Origin: Chlamydiia bacterium
Lineage (GTDB): Bacteria > Chlamydiota > Chlamydiia > Chlamydiales > Simkaniaceae
Assembly (NCBI GenBank): GCA_020440405.1
Contig: JAGROF010000087.1
Coordinates: 1 to 6,143, forward strand
Reading direction: 5' to 3'
Length of the DNA stretch: 6,143 nucleotides
Each line of letters starts with the position of its first letter. Within the stretch, counting starts at the first letter, position 1. A program made the translations under genes and the position numbers. The notes beneath the pieces were generated by a model. The model was given only the letters and a program-made list of their open reading frames with translations, had not been told where the DNA came from and searched no databases. Positions 1-6,143 of this stretch are shown here, piece by piece.

Positions 1-52
1 TATTAAATGAAAATTATTATTATTTCAGCAAATAAAAGAGAGAAGAGGGAAA

Positions 53-838
53 ATGACAGCTTTTATAGGACCCCTTACAGGGCTCGGAGTAGGCACCATT
101 GCCAATGCAGCGATCAACCGGTCGATTTGGACCACCAGAGAAAAGACCCTGAGTCTAGGACCTCTAGAAACCGTTTCAAGGACTTGTGAAGAGACTCGGA
201 TGCGTCCAACAAACTTTAAGGGGTTTGTGGAAATTCTCATTATTGTCGAAATGATTCCTATTGCTTTAGCGGTCCTTGAGAATTTGGGAATTACATTCTA
301 TAAGAAGCGCTCCCAGCTCACAAAGCAGCTTATCATCCAACAAGGATGTATCGGAGCTAAGCTCCTTGGACAATCCTTTTTCAATCTCTGCACCTTGACC
401 GTTATAATGGCCACTACAGTTTTAAGTTCAAAATTATACTTTACAAAACGTTGTAAAAGCAATCGATTAGACCCCTCCGGCCATGCCATTACAATCTGCA
501 TCAATGCCTTTTTACGGTATCAACTCCTTTTAGCAGCCCATACTGCCCAACTCGGTTCTTATTCTCATCAGGGACTGGTCTATTTTGTAAGCGCCGCTGA
601 AGGCATCTGGGGACTTGATACAGCGGCAAACTACCACTCCTCAGCCGATGTCGTATCGGGAGTGGCCATTGCTGCACTGGGGATTGGTTCTTTTATGCTA
701 CTAAAAAGAGGCTGCGAGATCCTTGGAAATAAGACCTTTTCTCAAATCCAAAGGTTTCAATCATGGATTCAAAATATACCCAAACAGCAATTCGAAGCTT
801 TTAAAATAATGAGAAGGGAAACCGGTATTCAGCTGTAA
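53..838 (+). CDS. Multi-pass membrane protein with PAP2-like (phosphatidic acid phosphatase) motifs
   Basis: A 261-residue hydrophobic protein. The ATG follows a purine-rich GAGGG at 45-49 at short spacing, which supports this start. Likely membrane segments lie near residues 57-78, 106-127, 145-165, 174-188 and 199-217. Residues 141-144 read PSGH, the central PAP2 motif. His195 and Asp199 then form HxxxD (NYHSSADVVSG), the third PAP2 motif, 51 residues after His144, inside the normal family spacing. In that family the PSGH histidine and the HxxxD histidine are catalytic, acting on membrane lipid phosphates. The arginine expected six residues before the second histidine is Asp189 here, and no clear KxxxxxxRP motif precedes PSGH. 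The protein may therefore be a divergent enzyme, nearer the sphingomyelin-synthase-like PAP2_C group, or inactive. The substrate cannot be told. The last 38 bp overlap, tail to tail, the beta-barrel gene on the other strand. The reading frame is secure; the function is tentative. Confidence 0.6.
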   Translation: MTAFIGPLTGLGVGTIANAAINRSIWTTREKTLSLGPLETVSRTCEETRMRPTNFKGFVEILIIVEMIPIALAVLENLGITFYKKRSQLTKQLIIQQGCIGAKLLGQSFFNLCTLTVIMATTVLSSKLYFTKRCKSNRLDPSGHAITICINAFLRYQLLLAAHTAQLGSYSHQGLVYFVSAAEGIWGLDTAANYHSSADVVSGVAIAALGIGSFMLLKRGCEILGNKTFSQIQRFQSWIQNIPKQQFEAFKIMRRETGIQL

Positions 839-1604
839 AAGTGCTGGCGTGGCGGGGAAAAGCGTGTGCATAAACCCGATACGCATATTGAAGACCAAGT
901 GCCCCCCAAATGCGGAAGTGATAGGTATAATTGAGTCCCACATCGATCGAGCGGTGTGCAATTTTTGCATATCCATTAAAGTCATCGATATTGACGCGCG
1001 AGCGGTCTCCAAACCCAAAATACCCTTCTGAAAACAGTTTGATCTGATGACACAAGTGGAATTTTGCTTCAATCGCTAGAATGGGGCGGAGCCAGGGGTA
1101 ACCTCGATTAGCAATCCCTGCTCCTAGAAACCCCCAAAACCGGAAGAGCCAATGATAGGTTTGATCGATTTCTTTTCCGATCGCCAACCCTAACTCCAGA
1201 TTCCCTTGAGAGTGGTAGGGTGAGCTCACATCACGCATATTCCGCGTTGGAACGTAAAAGATTTTTCCCCCAACGGTCAAGCTGACCGGATCTCCTGCTA
1301 CATCATCCAAAACAAGGTAGCGGAGCTGCATTCCCACTCGCTGTCCTCCCCAATTCAGCTTCCGCGTATGGGAAAAATCACTTTGAACTTGAAAGTCCCA
1401 CCTCGGCCAAAAGTTGACTCCCAAATTTAAATCAATGCGGTGGTCATGAGAATGGTACCTTGAGGGGTTAAACCCCCGATCTACTGAAGGATAATACCGA
1501 TAGGAATAGGCCGGACGAAACTCAAACTCTGCAATTGGCGTCAGCCAAGGATCCACAATGAAAGCAAAGAGCGAAAGGGGGAAAAATAGAAGAAAATACT
1601 TCAT
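801..1604 (-). CDS. Predicted outer-membrane beta-barrel protein, unknown function
   Basis: A 267-residue protein starting at the ATG whose last bases form ATGA with the trxB stop. An upstream in-frame ATG at 1628 would add eight residues, but this start is preferred because it puts a short lysine (Lys2) and a hydrophobic run ([15 protein letters not shown]) at the N-terminus, as in a signal peptide. The mature part is rich in aromatic residues, Gly and Arg, with alternating polar/hydrophobic strands, for example around 56-75, 88-100, 107-119, 133-143, 188-199, 218-242 and 254-265. It ends in Phe267 within a strand-like [12 protein letters not shown] tail, the usual C-terminal signal for Bam-dependent insertion. 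Only one cysteine is present (Cys185), so it is not a cysteine-rich chlamydial envelope protein. It probably spans the outer membrane as a roughly 10-12-strand barrel. It is co-oriented with and translationally coupled to trxB. No named family was recognised; a porin-like or structural role would be a guess. Confidence 0.75.
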   Translation of the reverse strand: MKYFLLFFPLSLFAFIVDPWLTPIAEFEFRPAYSYRYYPSVDRGFNPSRYHSHDHRIDLNLGVNFWPRWDFQVQSDFSHTRKLNWGGQRVGMQLRYLVLDDVAGDPVSLTVGGKIFYVPTRNMRDVSSPYHSQGNLELGLAIGKEIDQTYHWLFRFWGFLGAGIANRGYPWLRPILAIEAKFHLCHQIKLFSEGYFGFGDRSRVNIDDFNGYAKIAHRSIDVGLNYTYHFRIWGALGLQYAYRVYAHAFPRHASTFTAEYRFPFSLF

Positions 1605-2551
1605 GAGAGCCCATTTGCCGTCAGCCACCGCTCCGCATCAAGAGCTGCCATACACCCCGATCCTGCTGCAGAAACCGCTTGTCGATAGATTTTGTCTTGA
1701 ACATCCCCTGCTGCAAAAACCCCTTCGACATTTGTCGCTGTCGAACGGGAGCCCACAAGCAAGTATCCTTGATCGTCTGTTTTGAGTTGACCTTTTAAAA
1801 ATGCTGTATTGGGTGTGTGACCAATGGCAAAAAAGACCCCACCAGCATGACGCTTAACCTCTTCTTTCGTCTCCACATTCTGAAGGGTCACGCTTCCTAC
1901 AACGTCGCTCCCCTCCACTTTTGTTAAAACATGGTTCCAAACAATATCGATCTTAGGATTATCCATTGCATGTTGCGCCATAATCTTGGAAGCGCGTAAT
2001 TCATCTCTTCGATGGACGATATAGACTTTACTCCCATACTTCGTCAAAAACGTCGCTTCTTCAACCGCTGTATCTCCCCCTCCAATCACATAAAGTTCCT
2101 GATCTCGAAAGATGGGCATTGCTCCATCACATACAGCGCAGGCAGTTACTCCCTTCTGCCAAAACTCACCATCCAAAGTCCCCGGAACATCGAGGCGCTT
2201 TGCAGTGGCTCCCGTTGCAATGATCAGGGAATCCGCCAACACAGTGGTCTTTCCCCCTTTTACCTTAAAAGGGCGCTCTCTCAAGTCCACCTCATCAACA
2301 TCCTCAGTTAAAATTTGTGTTCCAAACCGGAGAGACTGCTGCTTCATCGCATCCATCAGGACAGGCCCTGTAATCCCATCGGGGAACCCAGGAAAATTTT
2401 CCACCTCTGTGGTCGTCATAAGCTGTCCCCCTGAGGGGCCACTAAAAAATCCTTCATACACCAAAGGAGACAAGTTAGCACGAGCTGCATAGATAGCGGC
2501 GGTAAATCCTGCAGGTCCCGATCCAATAATCACTAATTTTTTACGTTCCAT
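1601..2551 (-). CDS. trxB: Thioredoxin reductase (NADPH)
   Basis: A 316-residue flavoprotein of the usual length for low-molecular-weight thioredoxin reductases. It transfers electrons from NADPH through FAD and a redox-active disulfide to thioredoxin in the cytosol. Visible motifs in order are the FAD dinucleotide-binding GSGPAG (10-15), [16 protein letters not shown] (41-56), ATGA (112-115), active-site CAVC (Cys138 and Cys141), NADPH-binding GGGDTA (157-162), HRRDELRAS (180-188, with Arg181/Arg182 for the NADPH phosphate), FAD-binding AAGDV (280-284) and the C-terminal [19 protein letters not shown] block (289-307). All key residues are intact. The active site is CAVC rather than the CATC of E. 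coli, and flanking sequence such as [15 protein letters not shown] and [16 protein letters not shown] resembles plant-type and chlamydial enzymes. The ATG has a modest AGG upstream. The stop overlaps the next gene's start by four bases (ATGA). It diverges from potA across 120 bp. Confidence 0.98.
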   Translation of the reverse strand: MERKKLVIIGSGPAGFTAAIYAARANLSPLVYEGFFSGPSGGQLMTTTEVENFPGFPDGITGPVLMDAMKQQSLRFGTQILTEDVDEVDLRERPFKVKGGKTTVLADSLIIATGATAKRLDVPGTLDGEFWQKGVTACAVCDGAMPIFRDQELYVIGGGDTAVEEATFLTKYGSKVYIVHRRDELRASKIMAQHAMDNPKIDIVWNHVLTKVEGSDVVGSVTLQNVETKEEVKRHAGGVFFAIGHTPNTAFLKGQLKTDDQGYLLVGSRSTATNVEGVFAAGDVQDKIYRQAVSAAGSGCMAALDAERWLTANGLS

Positions 2552-2617
2552 AGGGACCTATTCTTCAAAATTTAAACAAAAAAAACAATACCCAAAGGAT
2601 GTAATACCAAAATAATC

Positions 2618-2640
2618 GCCCAAGAAGTAAAATATTGGGC
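2618..2640. promoter_or_regulatory. Inverted repeat in the trxB/potA divergent intergenic region, possible operator
   Basis: GCCCAA (2618-2623) and TTGGGC (2635-2640) are perfect 6-bp inverted arms separated by 11 bp, so the dyad spans 23 bp, about two helical turns. Its spacer contains TAAAAT (2628-2633), a 5/6 match to a sigma70-type -10 box pointing toward potA, though no good -35 lies at the right distance. No long T-run follows on either strand, so it is not an obvious terminator. It may be a dimeric repressor site controlling potABC, trxB or both. Chance occurrence cannot be excluded. The rest of the 120-bp gap is AT-rich with no other convincing signal. Confidence 0.3.
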
Positions 2641-2671
2641 ATTAGATCAGCCACGAGGGTGTGACTTTACC

Positions 2672-3763
2672 GTGAGAAGTATACGATTAAAAGATTTAAG
2701 CAAATCCCAAGAAGAAGGGGTGATCCTTAATAAAATTAATTTAACCATTCCCTCGGGGGAATTCTTTGCCTTGTTGGGCCCTAGTGGGTGTGGGAAAACC
2801 ACCCTTTTGAGGCTCATTGCGGGCTTTGAAAGGCCCGACTCTGGGATCATTTACCTCGGAAATGCCGATATCACGAACATTCCCGTCAATAAGCGGAGAG
2901 TCAACATTGTTTTTCAAAATTACGCCCTTTTCCCTCATCTCAATGTCTTCAACAATGTTGCCTATAGCCTCGTGATTCGAAAAATCCCTAAGGACGAAAT
3001 CGAGCAACGGGTGATCAAGATCCTCAAGGCTTTTCACCTCGAAAATCATATTTTTAAATTTCCTTCACAACTGTCTGGAGGGCAACAGCAGCGTGTGGCC
3101 CTTGCCCGTGCTATCATCAACGAGCCTGAAGTCCTTCTTCTTGATGAGCCTTTAGCCGCACTTGACTTTAAGCTCCGAGAAATGATGCTCATCGAGTTGA
3201 TTGAGCTCCAAGACAAGCTCAAAACAACTTTCGTCTATGTCACCCATGATCAGTTCGAGGCTCTCACGGTAGCTGATCACATGGCCATTATGAACCAAGA
3301 GGGAGACATTGAACAAATTGGCACCCCAAAGGAGATCTACGAGTTCCCTGTTTCCAGCTTTGTAGCAAAATTTGTGGGGACGACCAACATCCTTACAGGA
3401 ACCCTTCACCAGATCGACACCAACCCTGAAATGGAGATCCCCCACCTTGGACGCTTTAAAGTCTACATCCCACAAAAGAAGGGGTGGATGTTTGAGGGGT
3501 GCACTGCTGCCCTCAGCATTCGTCCAGAAAAGATCTATATCTCGAAAAAGCCGGTTGAAAACTTTACCAATACGATTCGAGGAGAAGTTTCTCAAATCGT
3601 CTACCATGGACGGTCCACACAGTACAATGTCATTGTGAATAATCAGTTTAAGCTTCAAGTCTTCGAGCAGAATGAGGAACACTTCCCCCAAGAAGATATC
3701 GACTACGACGACAAAGTCTATCTCTATTGGCAAAAAGAAAACGCTTTGCTACTGGAGAGCTAA
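2672..3763 (+). CDS. potA: Spermidine/putrescine ABC importer, ATP-binding protein
   Basis: A 363-residue ABC ATPase, close to the length of E. coli PotA. It hydrolyses ATP on the inner face of the cytoplasmic membrane to drive uptake through PotB/PotC. Visible motifs are Walker A GPSGCGKT (36-43), Q-loop Gln82 in VFQNYALFPH, signature LSGGQQQRVALARA (134-147), Walker B VLLLDEP (154-160), D-loop LAALD (161-165) and H-loop His192 in VTHDQ. Residues from about 235 to 360 form the regulatory C-terminal TOBE-type region with a conserved SIRPEKI block (282-288), as in PotA/MalK/UgpC-type importers. THDQ is followed by Phe195 instead of the usual Glu, a small oddity. The start is a GTG; GAGGG at 2655-2659 is a Shine-Dalgarno candidate but sits 12 bases away, so initiation may be weak. 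No better in-frame start lies upstream. It is the first gene of potABC. Substrate choice is inferred from similarity of the whole set to PotABC; a related cation or iron importer is less likely. Confidence 0.93.
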   Translation: MRSIRLKDLSKSQEEGVILNKINLTIPSGEFFALLGPSGCGKTTLLRLIAGFERPDSGIIYLGNADITNIPVNKRRVNIVFQNYALFPHLNVFNNVAYSLVIRKIPKDEIEQRVIKILKAFHLENHIFKFPSQLSGGQQQRVALARAIINEPEVLLLDEPLAALDFKLREMMLIELIELQDKLKTTFVYVTHDQFEALTVADHMAIMNQEGDIEQIGTPKEIYEFPVSSFVAKFVGTTNILTGTLHQIDTNPEMEIPHLGRFKVYIPQKKGWMFEGCTAALSIRPEKIYISKKPVENFTNTIRGEVSQIVYHGRSTQYNVIVNNQFKLQVFEQNEEHFPQEDIDYDDKVYLYWQKENALLLES

Positions 3764-3765
3764 AG

Positions 3766-4653
3766 ATGTACGCCCTGTTTCACCGGATTCTCAACCGAAC
3801 GTCTAAGGAAAGTGTGTTTGCCATCGGATCTCCCGCTTTGATTTGGCAAATTATCTTCTTCTACCTCCCTCTCCTTCTGATGATGGTCAGCAGCCTATTT
3901 ATTTTCTCTGAGTCGGGAGGCATCCAAGGCCTCACACTTGAGCACTTTACTCCATTGTTTTCAGCCACCCACCTTACCGTCATTTTTAGCTCGATTTTTC
4001 TTGCAGTTTCGACTGCTTTGATTTGTCTTATTCTTGCCTATCCCCTAGCCCACTTTATTGCCTTTAAAGCCGGACGCTTTAAAACCCCGATGCTCTTCTT
4101 TCTGATTGTTCCTTTTTGGACAAACTTTCTTCTTCACGTCTATGCCTGGTTTTTTGTCTTGGAACGGGAAGGATTTTTAAATACCCTTCTATTGAAAATC
4201 GGGCTCATTCATGAACCAATCCACTTTCTGAACTCCCTATTTGCCATCATCTTGATGATGGTTTATTGCTATCTTCCCTTTATGGTCCTTCCGATTTTTT
4301 CTTCTCTAGAACGCTTTGACCGTCGCTTCCTGGAAGTGTCAAATGACCTGGGAGCCTCTTGGGGAACAACTTTCCGGAAAGTGATGCTCCCTATGACCCT
4401 CCCTGCAGTGCGTGCAGGTTTTTTCTTAGTGTTTATTCCCTCTTTTGGAGAGTTCATCATTCCTGAACTAATGGGAGGAGATCGGAGATTTTTTGTCGGC
4501 AATGTGGTGTCCCAGTATGTGCTAGGAAATGAAACAGGTGGGTTGGGGGCAGCCTTTATGGTTCTCAGCTGCTTTGCCTTAGTCATTGCTGTAATGTGTA
4601 TCTATCTCACCTTTAAAAAAGTGAGCAAAATGCTCCTAAAGGGGCTAAAATGA
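3766..4653 (+). CDS. potB: Spermidine/putrescine ABC importer, permease PotB
   Basis: A 295-residue integral membrane permease that would pair with PotC to form the translocation path and dock PotA. The chosen ATG has GGAG at 3754-3757 eight bases upstream and lies two bases after the potA stop; an upstream TTG at 3727 is inside potA and lacks a ribosome site. Hydrophobic segments lie around residues 26-47, 70-99, 108-131, 155-178, 218-236 and 264-283, giving the six spans expected. The cytoplasmic EAA coupling loop is at 190-214 (EVSNDLGASWGTTFRKVMLP), with the conserved Gly of the LGAS core. SFGEFIIPELMGG (226-238) corresponds to the SLGEF-IPDLLGG segment typical of PotB-type permeases. The stop codon overlaps the potC start in ATGA. 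Polyamine specificity is inferred from family resemblance, since the binding protein is missing from the window. Confidence 0.9.
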   Translation: MYALFHRILNRTSKESVFAIGSPALIWQIIFFYLPLLLMMVSSLFIFSESGGIQGLTLEHFTPLFSATHLTVIFSSIFLAVSTALICLILAYPLAHFIAFKAGRFKTPMLFFLIVPFWTNFLLHVYAWFFVLEREGFLNTLLLKIGLIHEPIHFLNSLFAIILMMVYCYLPFMVLPIFSSLERFDRRFLEVSNDLGASWGTTFRKVMLPMTLPAVRAGFFLVFIPSFGEFIIPELMGGDRRFFVGNVVSQYVLGNETGGLGAAFMVLSCFALVIAVMCIYLTFKKVSKMLLKGLK

Positions 4654-5432
4654 GAGGTAAAGCTTGGGGAAAATGTGGTGGCCTTCTTGCGGTCATTCTG
4701 TCTTATCTCTTCTTGTACCTTCCGATTCTTATCTTAATCATATTTTCGTTCAATTCCCGCAGCTTCCCCTCACCCTGGGATGAGTTTACATTTAAATGGT
4801 ACCACGAGCTTTTTCACTCTTCTGAGCTCTGGCGCTCTTTTACCAACTCCCTTTTCGTAGCGATCCTCTCAACCAGCTTGAGCCTCCTTCTAGGGATTTT
4901 CCTGATTTTCTTTCGGGCTCAAGGAGGGCGGATCCAAAAAGCCCTTCCTCTATTCTATGGTAATCTCATCATCCCTGAAACAATGCTTGCTATCAGTCTG
5001 CTCAGCTATTTCACCCTCTTTAAAATTGAACTCGGGATGCCAACACTCATTGTTGCTCATACTGTTTTAGGACTGGGTTTTGTGATTCCGATCCTTTATA
5101 CCCGCTATCTTCAACTCGATCGCCGCCTTACAGAAGCCTCTGAAGTATTAGGCGCCACCCCCTTTCAAACCTTTTACAAGATCACTCTTCCTCTCCTTCG
5201 CCCCACACTTCTCGCGACTGGCCTTCTCATCTTCATCCTCTCCTTTGATGACTTTATCCTTTCCTATTTCTGTGCGGGGACGAAAATCCAAACCCTTTCT
5301 CTCTATCTCCTCTCTATGCTCCGATCTGGCATCTCCCCCGTAGTTAACGCCCTTTCAGCCATTCTCCTCATCCTAAGCGCTGTCCTTGTCATGCTTTTCT
5401 TCTCCCCCAAGATCCGTACACGGATCCTTTAA
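4650..5432 (+). CDS. potC: Spermidine/putrescine ABC importer, permease PotC
   Basis: A 260-residue integral membrane permease, the second channel subunit of the importer and of typical PotC length. The ATG overlaps the potB stop (ATGA) and has a strong AAAGGGG site at 4638-4644 five bases upstream, so it is likely translated independently as well as by coupling. Hydrophobic segments are near residues 11-34, 64-88, 102-124, 131-153, 187-207 and 232-251. The EAA loop spans 162-184 (EASEVLGATPFQTFYKITLP). FDDFILSYFCAG (199-210) matches the family's SLDDxxxxxFxxG segment, and the early SFNSRSFPSPWDEFTFKWY block (33-51) is also characteristic of PotC. No potD follows: the next gene is an MFS transporter. 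A hairpin at 5411-5426 lies across its last codons. Confidence 0.9.
   Translation: MRGKAWGKCGGLLAVILSYLFLYLPILILIIFSFNSRSFPSPWDEFTFKWYHELFHSSELWRSFTNSLFVAILSTSLSLLLGIFLIFFRAQGGRIQKALPLFYGNLIIPETMLAISLLSYFTLFKIELGMPTLIVAHTVLGLGFVIPILYTRYLQLDRRLTEASEVLGATPFQTFYKITLPLLRPTLLATGLLIFILSFDDFILSYFCAGTKIQTLSLYLLSMLRSGISPVVNALSAILLILSAVLVMLFFSPKIRTRIL
5411..5426 (+). terminator. Terminator-like hairpin at the 3' end of potABC
   Basis: GATCCGT (5411-5417) and ACGGATC (5420-5426) are perfect inverted arms. As RNA they would fold as a 6-bp GATCCG/CGGATC stem with a TACA tetraloop. The stem is followed by CTTTAATACTT, a weak, interrupted T-tract. It lies inside the last codons of potC, so translating ribosomes would disturb it. 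It is the only terminator-like structure seen between potC and the next gene. It may be a partial or weak terminator, or a 3'-end stability element. Confidence 0.35.
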
Positions 5433-5482
5433 TACTTCATTACACCCTATTATATTCTTCCCTAGGTAAGGGTAATTATTAC

Positions 5483-5511
5483 TTGAAATATATACATGAT
5501 GTGTTGATAAG
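5483..5511 (+). promoter_or_regulatory. Candidate sigma70-type promoter for the MFS gene
   Basis: TTGAAA (5483-5488, 5/6 match to the -35 consensus) is separated by 17 bp from GATAAG (5506-5511, 4/6 match to the -10 consensus). Transcription would begin about 20 bases before the MFS start codon. An AT-rich dyad GTAAT-T-ATTAC (5472-5482) sits immediately upstream of the -35 box and might be an UP-like or regulator site. The gap in which it lies (5433-5536) contains no gene. Confidence 0.35.
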
Positions 5512-5536
5512 AGGTAGAAGTGAGGACTCACCTTTT

Positions 5537-6143
5537 ATGCAAAATCGGACGAAATCACTCTTTGCCATTTATTTCGCTTACTTCCTTGATTATTTTGGAT
5601 ATGCGATTGTTTTTGGGGTATTTGGGCCTTTGATGCTCACCCCTGAATTCGGTATGTTTTCTCCTGAAACGAGTGTGCAAATGCGGAATATTGCATTGGC
5701 CATTCTCTTTGCCATTTTCCCTCTGATGCAATTGATTTGCGCCCCTCTTTTTGGTGATTTTGCTGACCATTTTGGAAGAAAAAGAACCTTTATCCTGTTA
5801 AACATTGGTGCTACACTTGGGTATTTTCTATCAGGAATAGCCATTCTTTCTCACCATTTCCCCCTTCTTTTATTCAGCAGATTTATTACAGGGATATTCT
5901 CAAGCAATCGAACCATTTGTATGGCTTCTCTTTCAGATCTCTCTCACGACGAAAAATCTCGTTCTAATGCCTATGGAATTATTGCAACACTTGGAGGAGT
6001 AAGCTGGATTGTTTCAATGCTTGTTGGTGGCATTTTTTCCAAAAGTTTAAGCCCTGCGATCCCTTTTTGGATTACTACTGGTTTTTCCCTATTAAGTCTG
6101 GTAACAATTATCCTGTTTTTCAGTGAAACACTCTCAAATCGGG
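5537..6143 (+). CDS. Major facilitator superfamily transporter, N-terminal part (cut by window edge)
   Basis: The first 202 codons of a membrane transporter, open to the right edge; about half of a normal ~400-residue MFS protein, covering its N-terminal six-helix bundle. The ATG follows GAGG at 5522-5525, with a rather long 11-base gap; upstream in-frame GTG (5501) and TTG (5504) lack a ribosome site. Likely helices are near 8-32, 51-72, 85-105, 107-127, 145-167 and 174-195. The diagnostic motif A between helices 2 and 3 is GDFADHFGRKR (73-83), with Gly73, Asp77, Gly80 and Arg81 conserved. Asp18 sits in helix 1, and SRFITGIFSS (114-123) matches the helix-4 region of drug-efflux-like and sugar/proton-type members. 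A proton-coupled efflux or uptake role is known for the family, but the substrate cannot be assigned. It follows potC in the same direction after 104 bp and probably has its own promoter. Confidence 0.9.
   Translation, partial: MQNRTKSLFAIYFAYFLDYFGYAIVFGVFGPLMLTPEFGMFSPETSVQMRNIALAILFAIFPLMQLICAPLFGDFADHFGRKRTFILLNIGATLGYFLSGIAILSHHFPLLLFSRFITGIFSSNRTICMASLSDLSHDEKSRSNAYGIIATLGGVSWIVSMLVGGIFSKSLSPAIPFWITTGFSLLSLVTIILFFSETLSNR

Noticed and set aside
7..189. A 60-codon forward open frame beginning at the ATG at position 7
   Set aside because: It overlaps the start of the PAP2-like gene in another frame, has a charged, low-complexity composition, no ribosome site and no recognisable features.
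353..365. GGAGC-TAA-GCTCC inverted repeat inside the PAP2-like gene
   Set aside because: Short, in mid-coding sequence, with no T-tract; most likely chance.
1605..1628. Upstream ATG for the beta-barrel gene
   Set aside because: It would place eight polar residues before the lysine and hydrophobic run of the signal peptide; the ATGA overlap start is more natural.
2012..2492. Forward open frames of about 100-126 codons opposite trxB
   Set aside because: They are antisense to a fully conserved trxB, with no start signals or family resemblance.
3152..3733. A 193-codon open frame antisense to potA
   Set aside because: It lies wholly inside a secure ABC ATPase gene on the opposite strand, and its composition mirrors potA codon use; it is a shadow frame.
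3727..3765. Extended potB start at a TTG inside potA, adding 13 residues
   Set aside because: The ATG at 3766 has a well-spaced GGAG and gives a family-like N-terminus; the TTG has no ribosome site.
4402..4418. CCTGCA-GTGCG-TGCAGG inverted repeat inside potB
   Set aside because: It falls in codons of the EAA-loop end (LPAVRAG), where the sequence is explained by protein constraint; no regulatory context.
1..6143. A new defence system, mobile element or CRISPR-like array
   Set aside because: No nuclease, transposase, integrase, reverse transcriptase, toxin-antitoxin pair, spaced direct repeats or terminal inverted repeats were seen; the genes are housekeeping and transport types.

Overview
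The window looks like chromosome from a member of the Chlamydiae, most likely an environmental (Chlamydia-like, amoeba-associated) lineage. The best evidence is the thioredoxin reductase. From memory, its stretches around residues 31-80 and 128-150 closely match chlamydial TrxB and resemble plant-type NADPH-thioredoxin reductases more than E. coli TrxB. Base composition is moderate, coding density is very high, and genes overlap by a few bases. No tRNA, rRNA, CRISPR array, insertion sequence or phage gene was seen. The phylum call is an inference, because no database search was possible.

Layout. A forward gene (53-838) encodes a small multi-pass membrane protein with the remains or a variant of a PAP2 lipid-phosphatase active site (PSGH and HxxxD). 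It converges on, and overlaps by 38 bp, a leftward two-gene unit: trxB (2551-1601), then a signal-peptide-bearing outer-membrane beta-barrel protein (1604-801) joined to trxB by an ATGA stop/start overlap. A 120-bp divergent intergenic region (2552-2671) carries a 6-bp inverted repeat with an 11-bp spacer. To its right lies a rightward potA-potB-potC operon (2672-5432): the ATPase and two permeases of a spermidine/putrescine-type ABC importer. Gene spacing is tight (2 bp between potA and potB, 4-bp overlap between potB and potC). A terminator-like hairpin overlaps the end of potC. A 104-bp gap with a plausible sigma70-type promoter follows, then the first 202 codons of a major facilitator superfamily transporter that runs off the right edge.

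How the genes relate. PotA energises import through PotB/PotC. The periplasmic binding protein gene (potD) usually found with this set is not downstream; the MFS gene occupies that place, so the binding protein must be encoded elsewhere or be absent. TrxB keeps cytosolic thioredoxin reduced. The coupled beta-barrel gene probably shares its transcript, but no functional link can be read from sequence. Overall this is an ordinary housekeeping and transport region. The more unusual points are the degenerate PAP2-like protein, the trxB/outer-membrane-protein coupling, the potD-less pot operon, and the dyad between the divergent operons.
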